Source: Oxytricha trifallax (Eukaryota; Ciliophora; Spirotrichea; Sporadotrichida; Oxytrichidae). Taken from it: a stretch of 64,000 nt of DNA. Positions 23,840 through 35,889 of this stretch are shown piece by piece; position 1 is the stretch's first letter; each line of letters begins with the position of its first letter. A program made the translations under genes and the position numbers. Location of the stretch: assembly GCA_000711775.1 (NCBI GenBank), contig ARYC01001235.1, forward strand, positions 26,862-90,861, given 5' to 3'. The notes under the pieces were generated by a model, which was not told where the DNA came from, ran no database searches, and saw only the letters and a list, made by a program, of their open reading frames with translations.

Positions 23840-25036
23840 AAAACCCCAAAACACCTTAATGAGTTTTATTTGTGTTTTGATTGAAAAAAGTAATGTTAGG
23901 GATGAGGGTTCATTTGAGTTAAGAATTATATGAACTCTGGTTTTGAAAATAAGAAAGATTTTTAAGGCCAATTATTTTATAATCTACTTAAATGCTCTCA
24001 TATTAATTTTCATGTTATAGTATTTTGATTTGAAAAAATAATTTAGAGAGAAATTTTTCCCTATTTTACATTATTTTAAATGTTATCACTTTTACTGATT
24101 GTTCTTATGAAATTTGGTGATTCTATCATTTCAAAAAAATTATATTTTTTGCACAAATATTTTTAAAGTTTTTTTATAAAACTATTTTTTTCAAATCAAT
24201 TTAATACTTTTATTTCTCTTAGATTGCATTCTTAATAATCATATTTATATCCAATACAAACAAAAATTTGGTAACATTAGTAAAATGTAATTAAACATAT
24301 GCCAAAATCAGTGGTTTTAAGGTTATTGATATCCACATTCATGTAATGTTTTAGTTCTTGAAGTATAATAAATGGATATCAATCTTTAAATTGTATGTTT
24401 ATAATTTCTATAAATTTTAGGGCATCTTATAGGAGATCAACCCGGAAAAGAGTAATGGAGAAAGTAAATGAAAATTGTAAAATATTTCAGAAATAGATTA
24501 TCATTTAACCAATTATATTCCATTAAATTAGCACTAAATTTGTTTAACTTAATTAGTACTGGTACTAAATCAGTTTTATTTTAATTGCTACCAATTTAGT
24601 AGTACCTAAACTTATTATCACCTATTTTTAATCTAATAGAGTTTTAATGGAAAAGTTCCTATCTGATTCAAAACTTTATTGGAACGATGTACTAAATTAT
24701 TAAATTTATATTGTTACCAAATAATTTTTAAAAAATGGAATCTCAAGAAATTATAAGAAGTAGTTTTCATAAAATAAAAATAGTTTAATTAAGTAAGTAA
24801 ACAAACAAAAAATAAACTATCATTTAAAATTTATTAGTGATTTATTCTACATTACATTTATAAAGATATTGATATTGGAGATGAAAAATATAAAGAAATA
24901 AGAATCTCCACTAAAAAAAATAAATCGCATTGAATCTAACAACAAATTTTAAATTAATAAAATGTAACCTTATCCCCAATATTACCTTCATCAATCAAAA
25001 CACTAATAAAACTCATTAAGGATTTATGGGGTCTTG
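23840..25036. mobile_element. Miniature TBE-derived element with C4A4 ends
   Basis: Left end AAAACCCCAAAACACC followed by TTAATGAGTTTTATTTGTG. The right end is the inverted TIR (CCTTAATGAGTTTTATTAGT on the minus strand) with a decayed telomeric block near 25024-25036. TIRs resemble those of the TBE at 62043. The 1.2-kb interior is AT-rich with none of the three TBE genes, so it looks like an internally deleted, non-autonomous TBE. Confidence 0.7.
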
Positions 25037-25436
25037 TTCCAAGATAAGTAATTAATTTCTTAATTTTCTAATATTTTCTCTTTAAATACAAAATATTTAA
25101 TAATTTTGTAATATCTACCTCTCAAAATTAATTTCAATCTTTCCAGATATAAGATTCTATAAATTAAATTTGTTTAGTTTCAGAAAGAATTATGTACAAA
25201 CTTTTATATCATTACCATAGAAATAATTATAAATTACATTCCACTTTTTTCGATATTTTTGTTTATTTGTTTGAAGAACTCTAAACATTAAACATGACAT
25301 GTTAGATAATTTTTTTATTTCTTTTTTAAAACTCATAATACTATTTATCAAATTACTGCAGGAAACATTCCCCAAATTTTGAATATAAATAATTTATTTT
25401 GAAATTATTAAATAATTTAATCTTATAAAAAACTTT

Positions 25437-27296
25437 CGATTACATAGCGCCAGAATTAGCTCATTTGAAATACAACAACTTTGTAGACATTTACTCTATG
25501 GGAATATCTATACTCTAGATAGCTAATAGGAAACACTCAAAACACATGACATACACAAATGAGTTTCAAACATTTGCCCCATATTACTCTTATCAGTTCA
25601 ACGATCTGATATGGAAAATATTAACAAACTAAAAATAAATATATCAATTTAGTTTTACGATTAGTAAGAATAAAAATAAATGATTGATTTAATCATTTAT
25701 ATTCTCTAATGTTGAATGAAAATCCAAAAACTAGACCAACTGCTTTCTAATTAATAAGTCTTGACTACCTCTCTTCAACCAAGCCTATTTAAGATTATTT
25801 TAATACTCTGGGCTCTATAGACTCAGCTTACTGCATGATAAGTAAAAGTCTCTCAATAGTTTCTTACCATATTAGCAAACAACAAAGAGATAATCACAGT
25901 TATTTATACATGCACGAACTAGAAACATTAATCAAACAAATTGATTAACTCAAATTCAAAATGAATAATTATCAATTCCATGCAAAGGCTTATTTAAAAA
26001 ACCAAAAAAATAGAATTTTTATTAAGATATCATTCTCACTAATTTGTATTAATAATTAAAGAGAAATTCATTAATAATATTTAATAATTATAGTATTTAT
26101 TGGGAAGAACAGTGTCCAAGATATGATTATAAGCTGATAAAAAAGTATAATTAAGATTTCAATAGACCTGATCAAACCACTAAAATTATAGTGAATTTTT
26201 GGGGTGGAGAGTTTCCTCCCTATACATAAAAATATTTAATTTTCATATTTTTCTAAGAATATTTTTCATAAATTCTGATGGAATTTATTCATAAAATATC
26301 ATTACAAGCTTGATAAGAATTCAAATTAAAAGAAATTCATTTTAATTATTAATAAAAAACAATTATTTAGCATTTTATTTTATTAAAAATTTTGATATAT
26401 ATTATTTTTACACCTTGAAATTAAAAATTATTAAAAGTTGTTTAGTAAATGGTAATTGTAATTAAAATTTTTATGTTTCAAATATTATATATGCCAAAAC
26501 ATATTAAAATTAAATGCAGGGTCAGGAAACTTCCCCCATAATTTTTTTATTTAAGAAAATATTTAAAATCAAAATATATAAGTGTTTTTTAATATTATAA
26601 TTAAATTATATTTTGACAAACTTACAAATAGATTAAAATTTATTTTATTTTATTTTTCTTTAAGATGCTTTTTTTAATAATAAAGTATTTATTCGTCTTT
26701 TTTTCTTTCTATGAAACCATGATTAATTTTAAGATTTATAAAAAGAATAAATATTTCTCATAAAGAATCCAATTTGATTTAATATTAAAATTGTTTGATA
26801 TCATATAAAGTTATATTATTAATATTTTATTCATTAATCAAATTAAATAAAATAAAAACGTCGTAATATATCCAAAGTTGATAACATTTATAAATATTTG
26901 CGAAGCAACTAAGATTTTTTAAAAATGCTAAGAATATTAGCTATAATAATAATCATAAATAATTTATTATATTATTAGTTCAGTGAGTTATCCTTTAGTT
27001 ATAAACATTTAAATACAGTATAATTTTTAAAATTGCATAAATATCTGATCTTGATTATAATCAGCAAAATCAGAATTAAGCCTAAATAATTCAACAATAT
27101 TTCCTTTTTATTACATACAATTTTTATACAATAAATAAAAATTATTAAAAACTTAAAATAAATATATTAAGATAAACAGGATTTCGATGCTAACGGATTA
27201 TTCGGATAAAATGATCCAAACTATAAAGATGGAAAATTTATCTATAGTAGAATTAGAAATGATTAATATAGAGATAAACCATTATTGAATAATTGA
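25437..27296 (+). CDS. NEK-like kinase gene A, C-terminal MDSs, copy A2
   Basis: Plus strand. Begins at pointer CGATTACATA (25437-25446) and reads DYIAPELAHLKYNN, VDIYSMG and FNDLIWKI (kinase C-lobe), ending at AAT 25617-25619. Next block 25708-26023: MLNENPKTRPTAFQLI (conserved Arg of subdomain XI), then a coiled tail MHELETLIKQIDQL. Third block 26096-26172: WEEQCPRYD and FNRPD. Last block 27186-27296: GLFGQNDPNY, YSRIRNDQYRDKPLL, stop TGA 27294. Pointers: AAT, TTTATT (26018/26096) and GAT (26170/27186). The upstream joint matches, in inverted orientation, only the minus-strand segment at 31026-31299. No IES sits inside the first block, unlike copies A3 and A4. Confidence 0.85.
26024..26095 (+). 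other. IES with TTTATT pointer in gene A2
   Basis: TTTATT at 26018-26023 and 26096-26101; removal joins KKQNFYW in frame. The same position and pointer are used in copy A4 (59356/59427). Confidence 0.75.
26190..26545. mobile_element. Short element with GGGG...AGTTTCCT ends inside an IES
   Basis: Starts GGGGTGGAGAGTTTCCTCCC and ends GGGTCAGGAAACTTCCCCC. The terminal inverted repeat matches the outer pair of the nested set at 33658-34975. Interior AT-rich, no gene. It lies inside the last IES of gene A2 (26173-27185), explaining its 1-kb size. Confidence 0.6.
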
Positions 27297-27774
27297 AATT
27301 TTTAATAGAGGAATTTTTAAATTAGACACTTTTACACTAATTAAAATAAATAAAATTATTACAGAAAGTTAAACTATTGTGGTAATTTATGCATAAAAAT
27401 ATAAATTGGAAATTTAAAGATTTTCAATTTAATTGGCATCAATCGAAGATAATTTAAGGTAGTCGAACACTCTATTATCACGAACGTAAAAGTGCTAAAT
27501 AAATTATAAAAATTGACTTTTTCTCTCATTATAATCTTTTTACATATTTAATAATATATCTTATTAAATGATAATATTTCAGTATAATTAATTTGATAAG
27601 CCTTATATAATCTATTTATAAAAAATTAAAAATAAACTTTGATATGCTATTTTTTTATTAAAGTCGATTAATATTTTATTAATTTAGCAAACTATATCTC
27701 TCGATATTTATTTATTATTAAATTTTCCAATTTTAATCCATCATTGCAATTTGTTTAAATATAATCTAAAAATA

Positions 27775-28492
27775 GTATGGACATTAAAAGATACATTTGA
27801 CACTTCAACTATTGTTAATGAAAACACAGAAGATAACGATTTAGACTATTAAAGTTACTTCATGCAGGTTGATAAGGTGATAAGTTATGATATTTAAGAT
27901 TCTCACATGTTTAATAGAGAAGAAAAAAAGAGACTATGGTTGCAAGATTCGTAAGAATATTTAAAGAATGAACTCAAAAACTTAAAGATCGCTATAAGTT
28001 ATTGATTGTATTATTAACTATAATATTAATTTTACTAGCGGGATGGTAGACGATGTAAAGACAAAATGCTTGGACATTGTGATTCTTAGCATCATTTTAA
28101 ATATTTACTAATAATATATTCTTATTTTCTCACTAAATCCATATTTAATATATAAATCTATATTTACTAACAAAATCCTTAGCATTCTTTAGTTTGACAA
28201 AAGGAAAGACATTGCGGCAAATATTGTTGATTAGTTATTTCTGCATGTAAAAAAAATGCATTGGTGTTGCCTTGTGGGTCAATATCAAATTTCCTACAAT
28301 TTTTATATTGACCCATTACACTTTTTAGATCTGGAGTATTTTGGGTATAAAGTGGCAGTGTTCGTTGAAAATTACAGTATTTTTTCGAGAATAAAAGTGG
28401 AAGATGTAAGATAATTTGTTGCAAAACAGAAAGCTCTAGAAGATTAAATTATTTAGCAACAAGTTATAAGTTTACAGATTAACAACAATTGA
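27775..28492 (+). CDS. LC8-like dynein light chain with N-terminal extension, copy B2 (MDSs)
   Basis: Same architecture as B1. Block 1 (27775-~27990): VWTLKDTFDTS and FNREEKKRLWLQDSQEYL. Block 2 (~28038-28092): SGMVDDVKTKCLDIVIL. Block 3 (28178-28492): DKRKDIAANIVDQ, HWCCLVGQY, GYKVAVFVENY, then a Gln-rich tail ending at TGA 28490. An 8-bp pointer CTTAGCAT bounds the IES between blocks 2 and 3. It follows the gene A2 stop by about 480 bp on the same strand. The segment with the start codon was not found. Confidence 0.8.
28093..28177 (+). other. IES with CTTAGCAT pointer in gene B2
   Basis: CTTAGCAT at 28085-28092 and 28178-28185; removal of the 85-bp spacer and one repeat keeps the LC8 frame. 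Confidence 0.8.
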
Positions 28493-28648
28493 TAAATCTT
28501 TTTAAAAAAAATATTTCTCAATAATTTAATAACTATTGTATCATATCTAAGAGAATAAAATTTTATCATTGTTAGTAACAGTAAATAAACTAAAGTTTTT
28601 CTCAAATATATTTTTATTGTAATTTTAAAATATAATTAACTTATATTA

Positions 28649-28758
28649 CTTGTCCAGGCATGTTCTTCTCAATGTAGCTGAGGAGGTTTCATAATCATGA
28701 AGGGGAACACCATGCAGAACTCGTCATTAGTATTCACAAAGCAGTCAACACTCTTGCA
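28649..28758 (-). CDS. Gene A segments 3 and 5 (odd cluster)
   Basis: Minus strand. From joint TGCAAGAG (28751-28758) it reads CKSVDCFVNTNDEFCMVFP, ending at GTGTTCCCC. After a 15-bp AT spacer it resumes at CCTCCTCAGC with [11 protein letters not shown] and ends at ATGCCTGGACAAG (28649-28661). That 13-bp sequence is exactly the start of segment 6 at 35721-35733 and 54262-54274. The missing segment 4 lies with segment 2 elsewhere. Confidence 0.85.
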
Positions 28759-28764
28759 AAAATT

Positions 28765-29835
28765 TCTAACATTTGATTAAATTATAATGCGAAAATATAT
28801 TCGATTATAAGGCATCAAAAGACCATAAATTCATGATATTCTAAGATAATTAATAAAAAAAGTAAATCCTAGCACAGTTAAATGAATAATTCCTAAAAAA
28901 TTACTATTGTATTCATTAGAAATACCTCAAATTTTAAATATAATTATGATTTTTATGAGTCTCAAGAATGAACAAATTAAGAAGGATAAATCATATTGAT
29001 TAGTTCAATTTTAATAAGGCTAGACTATTATCTTAATAAAATGTAAAATTATTGTAAAAAAAAGATATTCTAAAAGAATTAATAAATTGATGAATACAAT
29101 TAGATTTGAGTCTTTGAATCATGATAAATAAATTTAATTTTTATTTGTTTTTATATTCTTTTAGTTAAAAAAACTAGTCTTAAAAATTTAATTTTAATTG
29201 TTAATACTAATTGTTTTTTAAAAAAAAATTTGTGAGTTTAATTTCTGAGCTACTTATAAGTAAGGAAATATTTTTAAAAATATCTATAATTTCAAAACTG
29301 TTGCATCCACGCTTTTTATTGAGTAAAAAAAAATTTAGTTCTACATTAACTATTTATGCAATAAATCATCCTTTAATGTAAATTTGTAATTGTTATATAA
29401 GTGAATTTATAAAAAGTTTAAATGACTTTTATTAATTTATTTTTCTTTCAATAATTAAATTTCGTTTTATTTTAAAATTAATTAATAAACATTATTATTA
29501 TGCAATACTATGAAATTAGAAAATTATAACCTTTTAAATAGTCACTTTATCACTAAATGATTTAAAGATGGTTAGAAGAGGTTCATGAGTCTTTTTTACT
29601 TAGGTGCTAGTCAGCAGAGATTATTATCCTATTATTATACATTATAGAGTTTTAAAAATTTCTATTAGATTGGTATTCTTCCTTTAATAGATTTATTTAC
29701 CAAGTTATAAAAAGCAAAAAGAAGATGATTCTAACTCATTCAAAAAATTCAAGATTTGACTAAAAAAGTCTATAATGAGTTATTTATTACATTATAATTT
29801 TTTTTAATTGTTCTATAGCTGCGTAGGGATTATTA
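28765..29835. other. AT-rich non-coding DNA
   Basis: No coding run or repeat recognised on either strand. Confidence 0.45.
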
Positions 29836-29842
29836 GCTTCAA

Positions 29843-30637
29843 GGGGGGTCTAAGTCGGTGCAAAATTTTTTTCAAAATCCTAAGTCGGTGCAAAATTTTT
29901 CTCTCCAAAACATCAAAATCTCTAAGTCGGTGCATAATCAATTTTTGACATTATTGATATATTTTATCATCCTACCCCACATAAAAAGTATCATTATTAA
30001 CTAAAATTTATGTCTCAGCTTCTGAATCGAACTCCTTCATGAAATTTCGATCATAAGACACTTATAATATTACTGTGACAGATATTTGTTTAAGTAAAAT
30101 AAAAAAATAATATTACATATTTTAATATCTAATTAGTAAGTAAGCAACAAAATTGGGGATTAAAAACATCATAATTATTCGCTAAAATTAATAATGTCTG
30201 GCCTTATTATAAATACCATTGGTTCAATTAATTGTCTTTTTTTAAATACACTAATCAATGTGTACGAATTTTTTAATTCTAGACATCATTAATTTTAGCG
30301 AATAATTATGATGTTCTTAATCCCAATTTTGTTGCTTACTAACTAATTAGATATTAAAATATGAAATATTATTTTTTTATTTTACTTAAACAAATATCTG
30401 TCACAGTAATATTATAAGTGTCTTATGATCAAAATTTAATGAAGGAGTTCGATTCAGAAGCTGAGACATAAATTTTAGTTAATAATGATACTTTTTATGT
30501 GGGGTAGGATGATAAAATATATCAATAATGTCAAAAATTGATTATGCACCGACTTAGAGATTTTGATGTTTTGGAGAGAAAAATTTTGCACCGACTTAGG
30601 ATTTTGAAAAAAATTTTGCACCGACTTAGACCCCCCC
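29843..30637. mobile_element. Merlin-like miniature foldback element
   Basis: Begins GGGGGGTCTAAGTCGGTGCA and ends with its reverse complement; CTAAGTCGGTGCA is repeated three times per arm, as in 8811-9516 but with GTGCA for GTGGCA. Arms mirror each other around about 30240. Flanks GCTTCAAG and GCTTTAGG agree at 6 of 8 positions, consistent with an old 8-bp duplication. Short open frames within it are arm sequence, not genes. Confidence 0.8.
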
Positions 30638-31022
30638 GCTTTAGGACGTTTTAGAATATGTGAGCCGGTTGCAAGCAAGTTTCACTGTTGAACATTTTTA
30701 ATTAAAATAGAATTTATGAGTTTAAATCTATTTTCTTTAAAGGATTTGTTTGATTCTCCACTTTTATCAATGGGTGTTTGATGATGTGATTTTTTATAAG
30801 AACTTATTTTTTTATGAAAAGTTTCAAAACTCATTCTCATAAAAGTTATAATCTTCTTATTTGCTGGTATGATGTATAATTAAGTCGGAATTTATAAATT
30901 AATATTCTAATTCATTAAGTATTACCAATATAGATATTAATATAGTATTAAAATAGATTATATTTAAATTTGACCCAAAAAATCCCTATAATATTTAATC
31001 AAAATATAATTTTATTTTTTTA

Positions 31023-31299
<277 letters not shown>

Positions 31300-31796
31300 A
31301 ATAATAAATATAAGTTTTATTATAATTAAATTAAATTCCGACCAAGAATCCTAAAAATTTCACGATCTATCAAGACCTTCTCTCCCATTCACATAAATTA
31401 CGCCTTTTCACATTAAATTTTTTATCATTGTTTTCCAAACCAGTACCTTTTGACATCTTGATCTCAAATACTTTATATTATATATAAATATTAAATTACA
31501 AAATTTATTGATAATTTCTTAATTTTAGTGCCTTTAATAAGATGATTTTTTAAGATTTGACTAGTTTCACATTATGTCTCAGTATATATATTTAAAATGT
31601 AGCCCTAATTATTTTAATAGATAAAATAACTTAACTTGATAAAATAAATGAATATTAAATCACATAAGAATTATTATTTTACATAATTTATGATAAAGAT
31701 TTTAAAAACTAACAAAAATTATATATTTTATGGATGATTAAAGTCAAACAAGAAATTTTATAAAACATATTTTTGAATAATAATAATAATAATGTG

Positions 31797-33345
31797 ATGA
31801 CATTGAGGTCTCTGGAGACCCCCAATCAATAATATGTTAATATATATATATAAGGGACTAGTCCTTTTATAAGTTCAAGTGTCATAGTTAATTTGGGCAT
31901 TAACTAATTCACTAAAAATTCTTAATTTTCTTCTCTGTCATCTTTTGGAGGCATTTCTTTTTCTTTCTGTTTTCCTTTCTCTGTCTAACTCTGACTTGAA
32001 AGGAGGGTTGCTTAATAATAGGAAGAGATAGACCAACGTGGAATTTTTCTGAGGAGCTTTGATATTTTTCGTAGGTGAGAAGTACTCTCTCTCTTAGATG
32101 CTTCTTATTTATAGCTCTCCTTAATATATGGAGCTAAGTTAGTTTAAAAGAGTTGGATCTCCCATTATTAAAATTATGGGTCCGCTCTTATTTTCTTGGA
32201 GTCAATTAGTTTTAATAATAATTTAAATCTAATGTCGTGTTGCATAATTTGGAACATATTGCTTGATGTTAGAATTTATTGGACTCTATTGGTTTCTAGT
32301 AAAATATCAGGTTTAATCCCTTAGTACATAAGTATATGTATGTTAGTTATATCTTCTATTGAATCTTTGATCAGATTCTGAGCAGTTTCTGTTCTGTTGG
32401 GATTTCTGATTTCATTTTACTTCCTATTTAGTACCTATGTTTCTTCCTAGTTTTGAGTTTTGGGTGATTCTTCGCATATCTTAAAGCCCAATAGGAGTGA
32501 TTCCTCTAATATCTTTGTTAGGTAGGTTGCTACTGTTGGTGTTTGATTCTAAGGTTTTAGGTCACCTTCTAGAACAATTTTGGGAAGTTTAACATTGTTA
32601 GAGTTAAAGTAGAATGGTTTGTACTGTTGAGGTTGAGTTTTTGGAGTTATTGTTGCTTAGTCTCTTGTGTGTGTACCATTGTTGTGTTAGGGTTTATATC
32701 TGATGTCCAACATGGGGTTTTGGTTTAGGGGTCTCCGGGTGATGTGTTTTAAAGCATTCTTTTTTTTGGGACAGCTTGAGATTTCTATAGTATCTTTTCT
32801 CGTTCAAGATTTGTTCTCTCTCGAAGGCTAAGTAGGCTTCTTCCTCGTCTTCATCCTCATCGTCTTCATCATCAGAAATCCAGTCAGATTCTGAACGATG
32901 GTTGAGGCTTTGTTTGATTGTTTTAGCTAGGTGGTATTGTGCAAAGGTGTTTAAGTCTCTATGATAATCTTTGAACTAATTGTCATCGATTAAGACTTGT
33001 TTGTAGCTAAATTTATTGTGGTGAGGTTGTATTATCCTTTAGCACCATTCAAGAGATTGATTAATGGTATGGGCATTTTGTTTGGTTAGTATTTAGTAGT
33101 ACCTATCGTCCATATCCGATGAGGAGTCTTAGTTGGACTCTGTGTCTTTTTTGCTTTATACAAATAGCTTTTAGCTGTCTTCAATGAAAATATGTTCGTC
33201 TGAAGATTCACTGTCGGTTGCCCAACAGTATTCCCTTTCTTAGTCCTTAGGGACTAGGTTATGGAGAGAGTTCTAGATAGACCTGGTAAGGATTCGTTAC
33301 ATTATATCCTCAGAGCAAGTTTCGATCTAATTTAATATATATTTT
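31797..33345 (-). mobile_element. Dispersed element, copy 2
   Basis: Minus strand, 3' end at 31797 with the hairpin AGGACTAGTCCCT and GGGGGTCTCCAGAGACCTC module shared with 1166-1231, then an ATT-repeat tail. GC-richer than its surroundings throughout. One long ORF in the 5' half, then about 700 bp of non-coding DNA. The 5' end is taken where the ORF meets AT-rich DNA and is approximate. Confidence 0.55.
32562..33345 (-). CDS. Element ORF: acidic protein of unknown function
   Basis: Open in ciliate code for about 260 codons to TGA 32562-32564, with many TAA/TAG read as Gln. Product: N-terminal TCSEDIMQRILTRSI, a Ser/Asp-rich stretch (DSESSDE), HYHL-like middle part, a strongly acidic run (DDEDDEDEDEEE) followed by FEREQILNEKRYYR, and a polar C-terminus. 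No catalytic domain recognised. Codon composition and length make chance unlikely. Start codon uncertain. Confidence 0.5.
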
Positions 33346-33507
33346 TGAATAAATTATGAATATATAATTTTATGATTATTAATTATTGTGAACTATATTA
33401 CAAGCTACCAATAAAACCATAATTTATAACTTGAAAATTTAGTGAATTAACAATTAAATAGATGATTATACAAAATACTTTTATAATTATAAAAATTGGA
33501 AATATCT

Positions 33508-33622
33508 TAAGAAACCAGCTCATCTTCCTCTTCATCCTTATCGTCTTTTTCTTCAAAAATTTTACATTTCCTCTCCTTGTGTAACTATGCGAAGCATCTG
33601 CCTTTGACGCCTGTAGTCACCC
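33508..33622 (-). CDS. Isolated acidic coding candidate (possible MDS)
   Basis: Minus strand reads TWVTTGVKGRCFAQLHKERK then FEEKDDKDEEEDELVS, GC-richer than both sides. It could be a separate MDS or the 5' part of the element ORF at 32562-33345. No known domain. Confidence 0.3.
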
Positions 33623-33937
33623 AGGTAAGACTACTAATAATAGAAAAATCAAATAAATTTTGGGGGGAAGTTTCCTGCCCCAAACAGTTTCCCTCTCTTT
33701 CAGAAGTTTCCTGCCCCCAATATTCAATTTTTAATTGTTTGTCAATAAAAGCATTAAAACAATTTTTTATAATTCAATTGCATTTAACATTTACTAATCA
33801 ACTATTAATGATATATAATTGCAAAGAGGATTATTTATTTTTATCAAATTATAAATTAAAAACAATTCTAAATAAAAGTTTTTTTTTAAATAATCAATTT
33901 GATTCTCATTAATATTTTAATTCATTATCAAGGTAGA

Positions 33938-34203
33938 TAAAACCCCATGATTTTTTTAAGAATTAAGATAGGGGGGTATTTATAAATAATCAAGAATTTA
34001 ATTTATATTGGCCAGAATCGATTAAAATTAGCGTAAAAATAAATACACACACCCTGATTGGTTTAATTTATATGGAAAATTATTTGAGCCAATAGATTTA
34101 ATAATTGGGCTAATCATTAAAATGTTACGCCAATATAAATGAAATTCTTGATTATTTATAAATACCCCCCTATCTTAATTCTTAAAAAAATCATGGGGTT
34201 TTA
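33938..34203. mobile_element. 266-bp foldback, TAAAACCCCATGA ends
   Basis: First ~60 bases (TAAAACCCCATGATTTTT..., GATAGGGGGGTATTTATAAA) return inverted at the right end; the loop is about 120 bp and AT-rich. Confidence 0.75.
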
Positions 34204-34228
34204 TGATATTTTATAATAGAGTATAAAT

Positions 34229-34863
34229 AATTTGGTGGGGGGGGACGATATTTGAACCAATGTTGTAGTATCTGAACCGAATGTATTTTATAATAGTTTA
34301 AATCTGTTTGCATGCATGCTTCTAGTCAATTTTAAGTTCGGAGAACAGGAATAAACATCTTATGATATCGAGGGATCACTTAAAAGGGTTGAAAAAGTTA
34401 CAGTGAGTATCTGTTTTAATATATAATTTTACATAATTTTTATCTTTTTTACACATGTTTTTTTATTCAATTATTTTTTTATACTATAGAACATACACGA
34501 GTTGTTGTAGATGAAATATCTTGCTATGAGTTATATACTTACTCAATTCATTTATGCTAGAATATAAGTACTGATGGAGTTTCATTATCTTGATTGATGT
34601 CATCTACAACAACTCGTGTATGTTCTATAGTATAAAAAAATAATTGAATAAAAAAACATGTGTAAAAAAGATAAAAATTATGTAAAATTATATATTAAAA
34701 CAGATACTCACTGTAACTTTTTCAACCCTTTTAAGTGATCCCTCGATATCATAAGATGTTTATTCCTGTTCTCCGAACTTAAAATTGACTAGAAGCATGC
34801 ATGCAAACAGATTTAAACTATTATAAAATACATTCGGTTCAGATATCCTCCCAACCAAATTAT
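34229..34863. mobile_element. 635-bp foldback, AATTTGGT ends
   Basis: Two ~270-bp arms mirror each other (for example ATACACGAGTTGTTGTAGATG at about 34493 and its complement near 34600), with a short loop around 34550. Internal G/C run of 8 differs between arms. Confidence 0.75.
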
Positions 34864-35673
34864 TTAATCATTATTGATGTTAAAGATTTTTAGAAATTTA
34901 TAAAAATATTATATATTTTTATGTATGATGTATGGGGAAATAAAATTTCCAAAGGAGCAGGAAACTTCCCCCCTAATTTCATTGTAGCTTATATTTTATA
35001 AGAGCGCTGTACCTCCCTCTGCGTATGATTTATAATACATTTAAATATATTATGTTTTTTATTAGATTTATCATTTTCCTTTTATATATAAAAAATGTAG
35101 AAGCAGTATTTAATTGAGTAACAAAAATTATTTGAAATAGATAATTTTAAATTAAATAAAAAATTTAATTATGGGGTTTTAGAATGAGTTGACATGCTAA
35201 TCATGAGGAAAAACCTTAGAAAAATAAACCAGATATCATTTTTATGTTAAAAGTTGAAAATGACATAATAATAAGATTATCTGCCTTCAATAAGCACTAA
35301 AGCTTTCATGGATACTAACTCATATAATATTATACAAATATTAATGCATTTAATTTATTAGTTAAATAAATGAATAATTTTATTTGTATAGAGCAAATAT
35401 TCTACAATAATTTTTATATAAATTGAAAATTTAAATGATTGTTTTTTTTAAGATATATTCATATATTTAAATTGAATATTTAATATTTCTAATTTTTAAT
35501 TAAATTTAAATTAATTGCAATCATTTAATTTAAATTCTATATTTTTGTTTATTATTCAATCAAACATGAATATTATATTTAATTTTTTATTTAAAATCTT
35601 ATTTTTAATAGCCTTTAATCCATAATATTAGTAAATATTTGATGGCTTTATGTAACTGATCTATTTTCTAATT

Positions 35674-35733
35674 CAGAGCAATCTAGGCAATCCAATCTTT
35701 AAGTGTTTCCTCAGGGATGTCTTGTCCAGGCAT
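35674..35733 (-). CDS. Gene A segment 6, locus 3
   Basis: Minus strand reads MPGQDIPEETLKDWIAQIAL. Starts with ATGCCTGGACAAG (35721-35733), the joint shared with segment 5 at 28649, and ends with ATTGCTCTG, the joint shared with segment 7 copies (53431-53440 and 31192-31202). Confidence 0.85.
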
Positions 35734-35889
35734 ATATATATTAATTAATATAAATAATAATTTAAAGTTTATTCTTTTATATTTAAATTATATTTTAATC
35801 AAATTATTTGTTTATTATTTATGGTAGTTTTATCTAACTTATTTAGCATTAAATCTCAAAATGTAAATAATGTGTAATATGTTCAATAA

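Larger units (their letters stand above)
33658..34975. mobile_element. Nested foldback elements within GGGGGGAAGTTTCCTGCCC ends
   Basis: Outer ends GGGGGGAAGTTTCCTGCCCC (33660) and its inverted partner AGCAGGAAACTTCCCCCC (34955-34973). Inside are two complete foldbacks: 33938-34203 with TAAAACCCCATGATTT ends, and 34229-34863 with AATTTGGT ends. All lack coding capacity. The layout implies successive insertion of two foldback families into an older one. Confidence 0.7.

Noticed and set aside
30475-30678. Minus-strand ORF with repeated KSVQNF
   Set aside because: It is the subterminal repeat of the Merlin-like miniature element read as protein.
33577-33912. 111-codon plus-strand ORF
   Set aside because: Crosses a transposon boundary and runs into AT-rich DNA; no coding signal.
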